Of a DNA stretch of 14,730 nt, positions 1-6,468 are shown in pieces (position 1 is the stretch's first letter; every line of letters starts with the position of its first letter). Position numbers and translations under genes: made by a program. This DNA is from CAYJRR01 sp964372275 [NCBI: uncultured bacterium] (GTDB lineage Bacteria > CAYJRR01). The notes beneath the pieces were generated by a model. That model was given only the letters and a program-made list of their open reading frames with translations. It was not told where the DNA came from and made no database searches. The stretch is taken from positions 1 through 14,730 of the forward strand of contig CAYJRR010000111.1 in NCBI GenBank assembly GCA_964372275.1, read 5' to 3'.

Positions 1-72
1 GGCGGCTACGCCTGGGGCGAGGAGCGAAAGCGCGCCATGCTCGCCGTCGAGCTCGCCCGCCGGACCGCCTGA
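1..72 (+). CDS. 3' end of an unidentified gene (partial)
   Basis: The first 24 codons of the window form an open frame that ends in TGA at 70-72 and encodes GGYAWGEERKRAMLAVELAR plus RTA. The frame runs off the left edge, so no domain can be assigned. The residues look like an amphipathic C-terminal helix rich in Arg, Glu and Ala, and codon third positions are G/C-rich like the neighbouring genes. It is followed by a possible hairpin at 91-122. Function unknown. Confidence 0.45.
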   Translation, partial: GGYAWGEERKRAMLAVELARRTA

Positions 73-90
73 CGCTTAGGTCAGGCTTGC

Positions 91-122
91 TTCAGCGCGC
101 CGTTCCCCAGTGGGCCGCTGAA
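91..122 (+). terminator. Possible hairpin terminator after the first partial gene
   Basis: TTCAGCG at 91-97 pairs perfectly with CGCTGAA at 116-122, giving a 7-bp stem. The interior can form a small CCC/GGG hairpin (106-108 with 112-114). No T-run follows, so it would be a non-canonical terminator, or chance pairing in GC-rich DNA. Its place, about 20 bases after the stop codon at 72 and before the toxin-antitoxin promoter, is what supports it. Confidence 0.3.
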
Positions 123-160
123 CCGTCGCGGGCTACCCGGTCCCGCCTCGGCCGTCCGGA

Positions 161-189
161 TTGCGCGATTTGCTAGCAATTGATAGGTT
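161..189 (+). promoter_or_regulatory. Candidate toxin-antitoxin promoter with palindromic operator
   Basis: A perfect 10-bp palindrome, TTGCTAGCAA, lies at 170-179, 16 bases before the antitoxin ATG. It sits in the 17-base spacer between a TTGCGC (161-166, -35-like) and a TAGGTT (184-189, weak -10-like). Ribbon-helix-helix antitoxins commonly autorepress by binding palindromes over their own promoter, so this is the natural operator candidate. The promoter hexamers are weak and the assignment is an inference. Confidence 0.35.
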
Positions 190-195
190 TTGATC

Positions 196-420
196 ATGAG
201 CTCCGCGGAAACCGTTCAGTTGGCCACCCGGCTGGACCGTCGCCTCAAGCGGGCGGTGGAGGAGGTCTGCCGCGCGCGTGGGCTGAAGTTGAGCCGGTTC
301 ATCGCCGACGCCCTCCTCGACAAGCTCGAGGAGCTGGAGGACGTGGAGGATCTCAAGAAGATCCGATTCGAGCGGCGGCGACCGCTGGCCGACGTGCTGC
401 GGGACCTCGGCGCCAAGTGA
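196..420 (+). CDS. Ribbon-helix-helix antitoxin of a type II toxin-antitoxin pair
   Basis: A 74-residue protein. The N-terminus (ETVQLATRLDRRLKRAVEEV) has the pattern of a ribbon-helix-helix DNA-binding domain: a short beta strand at about residues 5-11, then two helices separated by GLKLS. An acidic, helical C-terminal tail (ELEDVEDLKK) is the part that normally wraps the toxin. ATG 196 is chosen because AGG at 185-187 is correctly spaced from it, while the in-frame TTG at 190 would be too close. The stop TGA (418-420) overlaps the GTG start of the RelE-like toxin, so the two are translationally coupled. Expected role: neutralise the toxin and repress the operon. No subfamily can be named with certainty. 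Confidence 0.85.
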   Translation: MSSAETVQLATRLDRRLKRAVEEVCRARGLKLSRFIADALLDKLEELEDVEDLKKIRFERRRPLADVLRDLGAK

Positions 421-677
421 CTCGGTACCGGGTCGAAGTGTCGGCTACCGCGGAGCGGCAGCTGCGGGACCTTCCTCGTTCCGAGCTTCCCCGGATCGTA
501 CGGGTCATGAGGCGCCTCGCGGACGAGCCTCGTCCGCCGGGTTGCCGGAAGCTCGCGGGCTACGATTCCGTCTACCGGGTTCGGGTCGGGGTCTATCGCA
601 TCCTCTACGAAATCGAGGATCGGCGGGTGACGGTGATCGTCCTCAAGATCGGCCACCGCAAGGACGTCTATCGTTAG
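417..677 (+). CDS. RelE/ParE-family toxin
   Basis: An 86-residue protein starting at GTG 417, which shares GTGA with the antitoxin stop. The fold signature is clear: TRYRVEVSATAERQLRDLP at the N-terminus (strand then helix), then SVYRVRVGVYRILYEIEDR and the C-terminal VTVIVLKIGHRKDVYR. The YRVRVGxYRILYEI and GHRxDVYR blocks are hallmarks of RelE-type toxins, which cleave mRNA in the ribosomal A site. Arg61, Arg81 and Tyr85 lie where RelE catalytic residues normally fall. ParE relatives (gyrase poisons) share the fold, but the GHRxDVYR ending favours the RelE side. Length is normal for the family. No frameshift is visible, so the pair looks intact. Confidence 0.88.
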   Translation: MTRYRVEVSATAERQLRDLPRSELPRIVRVMRRLADEPRPPGCRKLAGYDSVYRVRVGVYRILYEIEDRRVTVIVLKIGHRKDVYR

Positions 678-704
678 GGCATGGCGGTGTCCGCGCGGCG
701 CGGG

Positions 705-742
705 GGCGGTAGGCGTCACGAACGACGCGGTCGCTACCCGCC
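705..742. terminator. Bulged hairpin between convergent genes
   Basis: GGCGGTAG (705-712) pairs with CTACCCGCC (734-742) with one bulged C. Directly inside, GCGTC (713-717) pairs with GACGC (724-728) around a six-base loop, leaving GGTCG (729-733) as a bulge. The structure lies between the toxin stop (677) and the phosphoesterase stop (734-736), so it could end transcription from both sides. There is no T-tract on either strand, so termination is inferred from position and pairing only. Confidence 0.35.
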
Positions 743-2281
743 GGCGGTGACGCCGGTCCAGACCTGGAAGCGGTGGCCGGGGCCTTCGTCGTCGGCGTAG
801 AAGATGGCGTAGGTGGCCATGCGCGAGGCGGCGAACGATCGGCCGTCGCGGCAGCGGCGGATCAGTTGGCGCCAGGTTCCGGTGTCGATGGCGAAGATGT
901 CGCGGCCGTCGGCGGCGATGCTCTTCACCGGCTCCACGCCGGGGTTGTGGGTGTGTCCCGAGACGAGGAAGGAGAGGAACCGCTCGTCCGACCGGTCGAC
1001 CTCGCCGTCCAGGGACAGCTCGACCTTCAGCGTCCGTTCCAGGTCGGGGAGCGCGCTCGGTCCGAGCCGTCCGGCATCGCGGTCGGCGGTGGCCGCCATC
1101 AGCAGCATGCGGATGATCGACGCGCTGCCGATCGTGAGCCGGCCCAGCGCGCGAAGCGAAGGGCGGGAGAGCGCCGAACGGAGCATCTCCATCCGGTCGG
1201 CCCCCTTCTTGTCGTGGCGGCCCATCCAGTCGCCGAGGAAGGGGTTCTTCGCGAGCTCCAGCACCATCGAGGCGAGCAGCGGCGAGATCTTGTCCTTCCA
1301 GACCTTCTTCCCGCTGCGCCGGGCGGCGATCCCACGCGCGCCGTCCTCGACCGAGGTGGTCAGCCAGTCGACGATCGCCCCCAGCGGACGCAGGTCGTCG
1401 ACCTCGCGGATGCGTCGGTAGAGGCGACCGTCCTCGTGCGCGGGGTCGGCGGCGTCGGGGTACGCGTCGTAGAACAGGCGCGGGAGGCGGCAGGCGACGT
1501 CGACCGTGATCAGGTCTCCGATGGTGGCCCGGTCGTAGAGATCCTCGGTCAGGACCGACCGTGGACGCCCGAGGAAGAACTCGCAGTTGTGGGCATCGTA
1601 TTCGTGTCCGTGGCGGACCGTGACGCCGTGCTTCGGGTCGACCAGCCGGTGCGGGAAGCGCCACGCGCCGGCGCGTGCGTGTTCGGCGCGCGGGGCCGGG
1701 ATTCCGAGCAGCTCTCGGACCGCGCGCGCGGCGGTCGGCGAGAGGTTCACCAACCGGTCGTGGTTCCCGGGGAGGTAGTGGAAGCGGACCGGCACCGGGA
1801 AGCGGTACCGATCGGGCTCCCGCCAGGCGTCGCGGATCGCCTCCATCGCCGGCGTGAGCGCGCGCAGCACCCCCGCCGCCGGCTCGGTCCCGCCGGCGGC
1901 GGGCTTCTGGGCCAGCGCGCCGCCGTCCCGGTGGACGATCCCGCCCAGGATGCGCGCCACCAGCGCGTCGAGGGCGCGATCCTCCGGGACGCGCAGATTG
2001 AGCGGCGTCGACACGCCGTAGGGGCGCAAACCCTCCGGATTCCCCTGCTCCGGATCGCGCGAGAACCATCGCTCCGACCGGTGCAGCTCGAAGACGTCGC
2101 CGGCCAGCACGAACGTCACGTCCCGGACCTTCCGTCCCGCGCGGAGGTCGTCTTCGATCCGGCGCGCCATGCCGGTGAAGAAGCGGTCGAGGCTGTCGGC
2201 CGGGACGTTGGGATCGACGCGCACCCCTTCCGGCTCCAGGCGCGTGTCCTGAAAATGCAGATCGGAGAGGACGACGATCAC
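734..2281 (-). CDS. Calcineurin-like metallophosphoesterase
   Basis: A 515-residue protein with the full dinuclear-metal phosphoesterase motif series: SDLH (6-9, D7 and H9), GDVFE (61-65), GNHD (172-175), GHEYD (225-229) and GHTH (442-445). About 210 residues, largely helical in appearance, are inserted between GHEYD and GHTH and probably form a substrate-selecting cap. It likely hydrolyses a phosphomonoester or diester; the substrate cannot be read from the sequence. UDP-2,3-diacylglucosamine hydrolase-like and nucleotidase-like relatives share the motifs. No signal peptide is seen, so it should be cytoplasmic. The start is GTG 2281 because it shares GTGA with the TGA of the upstream protease gene (2278-2280) and the first motif follows at once. 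In-frame extension to 2410 adds only a low-complexity Arg/Pro tail read across the upstream gene. Last gene of the leftward three-gene operon. Confidence 0.87.
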   Translation of the reverse strand: MIVVLSDLHFQDTRLEPEGVRVDPNVPADSLDRFFTGMARRIEDDLRAGRKVRDVTFVLAGDVFELHRSERWFSRDPEQGNPEGLRPYGVSTPLNLRVPEDRALDALVARILGGIVHRDGGALAQKPAAGGTEPAAGVLRALTPAMEAIRDAWREPDRYRFPVPVRFHYLPGNHDRLVNLSPTAARAVRELLGIPAPRAEHARAGAWRFPHRLVDPKHGVTVRHGHEYDAHNCEFFLGRPRSVLTEDLYDRATIGDLITVDVACRLPRLFYDAYPDAADPAHEDGRLYRRIREVDDLRPLGAIVDWLTTSVEDGARGIAARRSGKKVWKDKISPLLASMVLELAKNPFLGDWMGRHDKKGADRMEMLRSALSRPSLRALGRLTIGSASIIRMLLMAATADRDAGRLGPSALPDLERTLKVELSLDGEVDRSDERFLSFLVSGHTHNPGVEPVKSIAADGRDIFAIDTGTWRQLIRRCRDGRSFAASRMATYAIFYADDEGPGHRFQVWTGVTAGG

Positions 2282-3471
2282 GGGGTGGGGGCGGCGCCGT
2301 CCGCGTCGGTCTTCCGGAAGAGGAGTCGGCCCGACGGTCCGTCGATCTCCACCTTGAATCGCTGGAGGAAGTTCAGGCCGAGCAGCCCGTCGATCAGTCC
2401 GTCTCCGCACGTATCGCAGATGGCGACGGTGATCTTCTCCACGTACGCGTCGCGGATGCGGAGCGATTTCACCTGCACCAAGGCCGCGTCGATCTCGCCG
2501 GAGGCCGCGCGGAATCGCACCCGCGGGCGCTTCTCTACGTCCTCGATCCCGAGCTCACGGGCCAGCGCGGAGGTGATCGTGGTGTAGGAGGCGCCGGTGT
2601 CGACCAGGAACGCCGCCGGGACCTTCTCGTCGAGAAGCCCTTTGACCGGGATCGTCCCGCCCCAGGGCCGGAAGCGGACTTCGACCGCTTCGTCGGGAAG
2701 GCGGGGGACCGAGGAGTCCGATTCGCGGCGAAGTCGTGCGATGCGCTGGCGCACCTCGTGGTCGTCGTACGTTCCGGCGGCGTCGGCCATCGCGGCGCTC
2801 AGCACCTCGGCGGCGGCGAACTTCCGTCCCAGCCGTTCCAACACCCTCGCCAGGTCGTGCGCCGTCTCCGACCGTTCCCGCGCCGTCGACGCGAGCTCCA
2901 GCGCGCGGCGCATCGGACCTTCGGCCTCCCCCGGATCGCCGCGGCGCTCGAGCGCCAGGCCCAGCGTACGGTGCGCGTCGTAGGAGGCCGGGTCGATCAT
3001 CACCGCGTTCCGGAGGTGGTAGACGGCGCGCTCCAGGTCGAGGACGTCGTAGTAGAGGAGTCCGAGATTCACGTGCGCGAGGACGTTCTGCGGATCGACC
3101 CCCAGCGCTCCGCGATAGGCCTTCGCCGCCGCCAGCGGCCTACCGGCCGAACGGTAGAGGGCCGCGAGACGGACCAACGCGGCGGCGTCGTTGGGATTGT
3201 GCGTCAGTCTCGCCCGGGCCTCGCGGATCGAGGCGGCGTGCGAGCCGAAGCGGACGACGTCCAGTCCGATCACCGCCAGGGTGAGGACGGCGAGGCCGAG
3301 AGCGAGCGCGACTCCGTTCCAGAGCACGCGCCCGCGCCGGACCCGCCCCGCTTCGCACTGGATGCAGAGGATCCGGTGCCCGCCGATCGTCCAGCAGTCG
3401 GCGCACAGCGTCGCGGCGCACCGCTGGCAGACGGCGACCGCTTCGGCGTCGGGATGTCGGCGGCAGTGGAT
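2278..3471 (-). CDS. B-box zinc finger / TM / TPR / retropepsin-like aspartic protease protein
   Basis: Four parts in one frame, numbering from an ATC at 3471 (397 residues). Residues 3-39 form a B-box-like zinc finger: C3xxH6, C15xxC18, C23xxC26, H32, C36xxC39. A basic stretch (RVRRGR) and one membrane helix at about 52-73 follow, which predicts the zinc finger inside and the rest outside the cytoplasm. About 94-193 are TPR-like helical repeats (NPNDAAALVRLAALYRSAGR and further units). The C-terminal domain has VDTGAS (catalytic Asp291) and GLLGLNFL (362-369), the pattern of single-domain retropepsin-like bacterial proteases. The first ATG/GTG/TTG in frame is GTG 3327, which would delete the zinc finger. 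ATC 3471 has GGAGGG (3484-3479) seven bases upstream. Stop overlaps the phosphoesterase start; the upstream gene ends 22 bases before ATC. Domains are certain; the start is not. Confidence 0.8.
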   Translation of the reverse strand: MHCRRHPDAEAVAVCQRCAATLCADCWTIGGHRILCIQCEAGRVRRGRVLWNGVALALGLAVLTLAVIGLDVVRFGSHAASIREARARLTHNPNDAAALVRLAALYRSAGRPLAAAKAYRGALGVDPQNVLAHVNLGLLYYDVLDLERAVYHLRNAVMIDPASYDAHRTLGLALERRGDPGEAEGPMRRALELASTARERSETAHDLARVLERLGRKFAAAEVLSAAMADAAGTYDDHEVRQRIARLRRESDSSVPRLPDEAVEVRFRPWGGTIPVKGLLDEKVPAAFLVDTGASYTTITSALARELGIEDVEKRPRVRFRAASGEIDAALVQVKSLRIRDAYVEKITVAICDTCGDGLIDGLLGLNFLQRFKVEIDGPSGRLLFRKTDADGAAPTP

Positions 3472-3478
3472 GCGGATA

Positions 3479-3484
3479 CCCTCC
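3479..3484 (-). promoter_or_regulatory. Strong Shine-Dalgarno that points to an ATC start
   Basis: On the minus strand GGAGGG is read from 3484 to 3479, just after the TGA (3496-3494) of the preceding gene. Seven bases later comes ATC (3471-3469), immediately before the first zinc-finger cysteine codons. No ATG, GTG or TTG exists in this frame between the in-frame stop at 3582-3580 and GTG 3327, so this site decides the proposed non-canonical start. A sequencing or assembly error that destroyed an ATG is the main alternative. Confidence 0.45.
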
Positions 3485-3493
3485 GATGGCGAA

Positions 3494-5260
3494 TCAGTTT
3501 GGCGACGTTGCGGGGGCCGACGAATCGGTGGACGAGGGCTCGGCGGGCGAGGACGCGGCGGACGCAGGTGACGGGTCCTTCAACCGTTCCGAGACCGGGA
3601 AGGCGGCGAGCACCTTCCCGACGGCATCGACCACTTCGACCTGGTCCAGCGAGGCGGTGGCGGCGCGCCGGGCGAGCTCGTCGAGCGACGCCTCCTTCTG
3701 GGAAGGATCGAGCCTCGTCCAGGAGCCGTCGACGACGCACTGGTAACGCTTTCCTCCACGGGGGATCGCCATGAAGACGCGCAGCTCGCCGGCGCTGAAC
3801 TCCACGCGCTCCGCTTCGAACGGCGGGGGGGGGCGGGGCACGTAGACCGACGAAAGCGACCATCCGGCGAACGGGACTCCGCCGGCGAAGAAGAGGGCCA
3901 CCGCGACCCGTCGCAGCCGGCCGCCCGGCGCGCGCGCCGGCGTCGCCGGCGGGGCCTCCCCGGGGCTCGGCGCCCGGGCCGGCCGGTCGAACTTCACCGG
4001 CCCGGCGGGGGCGGTCGTCGGCGCGACCGGAACGGTCGAGGCCCGTCCCAGCACCTCCCGATCGAGCACCGTCTGCAGCTCCACCGCCGCGGTGTGCATC
4101 CCCGACTTGATCGCGCCGAGGTCCTTCATGCCGCGGGTGTTGCCCGACTTGAGCATGTCGTCGATCAATCGCTGGACGATCTCGCTGACGGCGTGCGCCT
4201 CGCCGAGCACCTGGAGCGTGACCTGCTCCGCCTGCGCCTTTTCGAGCCTGTCCTTCCCGTCTCGGAGGCGCCAGGCCAGCTCGAACAACTTGAGTTTCGC
4301 GCCGCTGGCGCAGGCGAGCTCGGCGCCGATCGCGGCATAGGTCGGTGCACCGCGCATTGCCCCCGACTCGGTCGCCGCCAGTCGTGCCATGAACCCCTTC
4401 AGCCGCGCGGGGTCCAGCCCGGCCGGCGGCGTTCCGCTCGGCTTGCCGACCAGGATCGCCGCGGCGTAACCGGCGATCACGTCCGGCGGCGTCGACGCGA
4501 GCTCCGCCAGGATCGGGTCGCCGGCCGGCGATGGGTCCGTCGGCTCGAGGAGGAGCTCCTCGCCGGCCGCGGATGCCGCGCCCGCCTCCTTCAGGAACCA
4601 GTCGACGAAGTACTGGATCGCCTGGCGTTCGGAGGCGAACAGTCCCGCGAAGCGGAACTGGATCCCCGGGGCGGAGGCCGCGACCCGCGTGCGGCCCCAG
4701 ACGGTGAACGTTCCTCCTTCGTAGAGGGTCATGCGCGCCTGCAACAGCAGTCCCGGCGGAGGAACCGGGACGCCGTCGGGCACCACGAGCCTGACTTCGT
4801 CGCGGCTCAGGTCGGTGCCTCGCATCTCGACCATCGACGGCTCGCGTCCGACGTGGGTTTCGACCGACGCCCTGGCCGCCGGAGCCGTGACGTGTCCCGC
4901 CCGGTACAGGATCCGATGCAGGAGGTCTTCGAACTCGACCGGCGCGTAGAGCACGTCGTCGGCGCCGGCGTTCACCAGCGCATCCCGCCGCGCCGGATCT
5001 TCCGCCGGCAGGACCAACAGTACGGCGATTTCGCGCCCGCCGGATTTCAGCTGGCGCATCACCTCCGTGCCGTCGAGGTCCCCCGAGGCCGGTAGGACGG
5101 CGACCCGAAGGTCGAGGTTCTTCTGGGCGATGAGCAGCGCCCCTTGGGTCGAGGCGGCGAGCAGCACGTCGAGCGCGGGGTGGTCGAGAACGTCCCCGTG
5201 CACGGGGGCCAAGAGGTCCGTGTCGTCCCCAAACAGGATTCGGGTGCGGACCGCAGCCAT
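3494..5260 (-). CDS. Receiver-like / PilZ-like membrane-anchored protein
   Basis: 588 residues from ATG 5260. Residues 1-120 resemble a response-regulator receiver: an acidic pair in ILFGDDTDLL (12-13), a DG turn (GDLDGTEVMRQL, 61-71) and the late NAGADDVLYAPVEFEDLLHRI. The phospho-acceptor Asp expected about seven residues before the DG is absent, so it is likely a pseudo-receiver. About 145-215 (DLSRDEVRLVVPDGVPVPP onward) look PilZ-like or a related beta-barrel, without a clear RxxxR. A helical region follows to about 405, a Pro/Ala linker, one membrane helix at about 450-474, and a C-terminal domain with a Ser/Pro/Ala tail, presumably periplasmic. A TTG at 5302 would add 14 residues, but has no better ribosome site. 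First gene of the leftward operon, read from the AT-rich divergent promoter region. Probably a cytoplasm-to-periplasm signalling protein; partner unknown. Confidence 0.72.
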   Translation of the reverse strand: MAAVRTRILFGDDTDLLAPVHGDVLDHPALDVLLAASTQGALLIAQKNLDLRVAVLPASGDLDGTEVMRQLKSGGREIAVLLVLPAEDPARRDALVNAGADDVLYAPVEFEDLLHRILYRAGHVTAPAARASVETHVGREPSMVEMRGTDLSRDEVRLVVPDGVPVPPPGLLLQARMTLYEGGTFTVWGRTRVAASAPGIQFRFAGLFASERQAIQYFVDWFLKEAGAASAAGEELLLEPTDPSPAGDPILAELASTPPDVIAGYAAAILVGKPSGTPPAGLDPARLKGFMARLAATESGAMRGAPTYAAIGAELACASGAKLKLFELAWRLRDGKDRLEKAQAEQVTLQVLGEAHAVSEIVQRLIDDMLKSGNTRGMKDLGAIKSGMHTAAVELQTVLDREVLGRASTVPVAPTTAPAGPVKFDRPARAPSPGEAPPATPARAPGGRLRRVAVALFFAGGVPFAGWSLSSVYVPRPPPPFEAERVEFSAGELRVFMAIPRGGKRYQCVVDGSWTRLDPSQKEASLDELARRAATASLDQVEVVDAVGKVLAAFPVSERLKDPSPASAASSPAEPSSTDSSAPATSPN

Positions 5261-5309
5261 GCGCCCGGAGCCAGTGTCCCTTGGGGCCTTGAGGACGGTC
5301 AATCGGCCA

Positions 5310-5320
5310 GGGGGACCCCC
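5310..5320. repeat. Perfect palindrome in the divergent promoter region
   Basis: GGGGGACCCCC is an 11-base perfect palindrome around a central A, between the leftward start at 5260 and the AT-rich tract. Such a short-centred palindrome fits a protein-binding operator better than an RNA hairpin, because the loop would be a single base. It could control the leftward three-gene operon. No known regulator site is recognised. Confidence 0.35.
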
Positions 5321-5390
5321 AACATTTTTGTAGACATATAATTAGGGTTCATTTATAGATCTTGTATCTTCACTGTTATAAATAAATACG
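5321..5390. promoter_or_regulatory. AT-rich divergent promoter region
   Basis: These 70 bases hold only 17 G or C, against a GC-rich background on both sides. They lie between the leftward receiver-like operon (5260) and the rightward HEAT-repeat gene (5410). On the plus strand a consensus-like TATAAT is at 5337-5342 and a TATAAA at 5377-5382; on the minus strand TATAAA reads from 5357 to 5352. None has a convincing -35 at the right distance, so exact start sites cannot be called. The composition and the divergent arrangement make promoter function likely. Confidence 0.5.
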
Positions 5391-5409
5391 ACGGGTGGCG
5401 GGGGTGACG

Positions 5410-5913
5410 ATGAAGACGATGCGGGCGAAGGTGGGGTTCCTGGCGGCGATCTCGACGATGCTGGTGGCGGCGATCGAGGTCGGCGCGATGGAGACGTCGA
5501 TCGAGGGAACGACGGAGACGGCGAGCGTGCCGACCGGGCAGGAGCGCGTGGTGCGCGCGAGGGCCACCGAGGTCGCGGGGAACGACCTCGCGGTCGACGA
5601 GCTGTTGCGGATCGCGCGGCTCGAGGAGGAGAGCCTGCGGATCGCCGCGGTCGAAGTGCTGGGGGAGATGAGCTCCCCCCGCGCGCGCGCCGTGCTCGGC
5701 GTGGTCCTCTACTCGAACACGTCGCCGGTTGTGCGGGCCGCGGCGGCCCACCAGCTGGGCCGGGCCGGTGACGGCGAGGCCGTCTTCACGCTCGCCCTCG
5801 CGCTGGAATCGGAACGAGACGCCGGCGTGCGCGAGGTGATCGCGTCCAACGTCGAGCGGAACCTGGCACTCGAAGAGGCGCTACCGGGCGTCGTCGTCGC
5901 CCAGAACCGCTAG
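5410..5913 (+). CDS. Secreted HEAT-repeat protein
   Basis: A 167-residue protein. The first 30 residues form a signal peptide: basic MKTMRAK, a hydrophobic core VGFLAAISTMLVAA, and probable cleavage near VGA-MET. From about residue 55 to 155 the sequence is paired helices of HEAT type (VDELLRIARLEEESLRIAAV; VVRAAAAHQLGRAGDGEAVF). HEAT repeats bind proteins rather than catalyse reactions, so this is likely a periplasmic adaptor or scaffold. ATG 5410 is chosen over GTG 5395 because GGGGGTG at 5400-5406 gives it a ribosome site and because the basic signal-peptide start follows. The promoter is presumed in the AT-rich region just upstream. The stop TAG (5911-5913) shares CTAG with the stop of the leftward lipoprotein gene. 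Confidence 0.75.
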   Translation: MKTMRAKVGFLAAISTMLVAAIEVGAMETSIEGTTETASVPTGQERVVRARATEVAGNDLAVDELLRIARLEEESLRIAAVEVLGEMSSPRARAVLGVVLYSNTSPVVRAAAAHQLGRAGDGEAVFTLALALESERDAGVREVIASNVERNLALEEALPGVVVAQNR

Positions 5914-6434
5914 GGGCACTTGGGCGGCCTGCCGGAGCCTTCGCGCAACCACTGGGCGAGGTTCAGGCAGTCGGCGGGCGTCACGTTCTGCTGCTGGTGG
6001 ATCGACGGCGCGACCTGGTTCGTGGTGAAGCAGAAGTAGGTGAAGAGCGTCGAGGGGGTCGGATCGTCGTAGTCGTTGCCGGCGCGCCGGCGGCACTTCG
6101 TCGCGGCGTAGTTCGCCGCCGAGTCGGTGACCGGACCCGGGATGAGCTTCAACGGGAATCGCCCCGGGATGTCGTCGACGTCGTCCGACTCCAAACCGTG
6201 GCAATTCGCCGCGCCGCAGGTGTTCGCCGGAGCGGGCGACTGGCGCGCGAACCAGGGTTGGATGTTCGTCGTGAAGGTCGCCAGCGTCGGGGGGGTGCTC
6301 GTGTCGTCGTCCCCTTCGCCGACGTCGATCTTGTTGGTGCCGGCACACGCGGCGATCACGATCCCCACCGTGCCCAAGGAGACGAGCCACATCGCCAGCG
6401 AACGCGCTCTGTTCGAAAACGCCCGAGGAATCAC
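5910..6434 (-). CDS. Cytochrome-like lipoprotein with CX4CH motif
   Basis: 174 residues from GTG 6434, which has GGAGG four bases upstream. Residues 1-30 form a lipoprotein signal peptide: basic start, core MWLVSLGTVGIVIAAC, lipid-attachment Cys30. An acidic Gly/Asp linker follows, then TNIQPWFARQ and TCGAANCHG (C73, C78, H79). This resembles the 'xxIxPxxxxxC...CHG' opening of many myxobacterial and Bacteroidota cytochrome-like lipoproteins, in which a CX4CH replaces the usual CXXCH heme site. Four more cysteines follow (in KCRRR, TYFCF, ADCLN and PKCP), so disulfides are an alternative to heme. Predicted to sit on the outer leaflet or outer membrane and possibly carry electrons. The gene ends head-to-head with the HEAT-repeat gene on a shared CTAG. 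Confidence 0.72.
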   Translation of the reverse strand: MIPRAFSNRARSLAMWLVSLGTVGIVIAACAGTNKIDVGEGDDDTSTPPTLATFTTNIQPWFARQSPAPANTCGAANCHGLESDDVDDIPGRFPLKLIPGPVTDSAANYAATKCRRRAGNDYDDPTPSTLFTYFCFTTNQVAPSIHQQQNVTPADCLNLAQWLREGSGRPPKCP

Positions 6435-6468
6435 TCGACCTCCGGTCGAACCCGCCGGACATTGTAGC

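Noticed and set aside
216-2069. Long leftward open frame across the phosphoesterase and toxin-antitoxin genes.
   Set aside because: Arg/Pro-rich out-of-frame shadow with no domain; it conflicts with two well-supported loci.
2282-2410. 43-residue N-terminal extension of the phosphoesterase.
   Set aside because: Arg/Pro low-complexity read across the end of the protease gene; GTG 2281 overlaps its stop and puts the SDLH motif at the usual place.
773-2587. Long rightward open frame of about 600 codons.
   Set aside because: It lies opposite the phosphoesterase, which has all catalytic motifs; the translation shows only Arg/Ala/Gly-rich shadow sequence.
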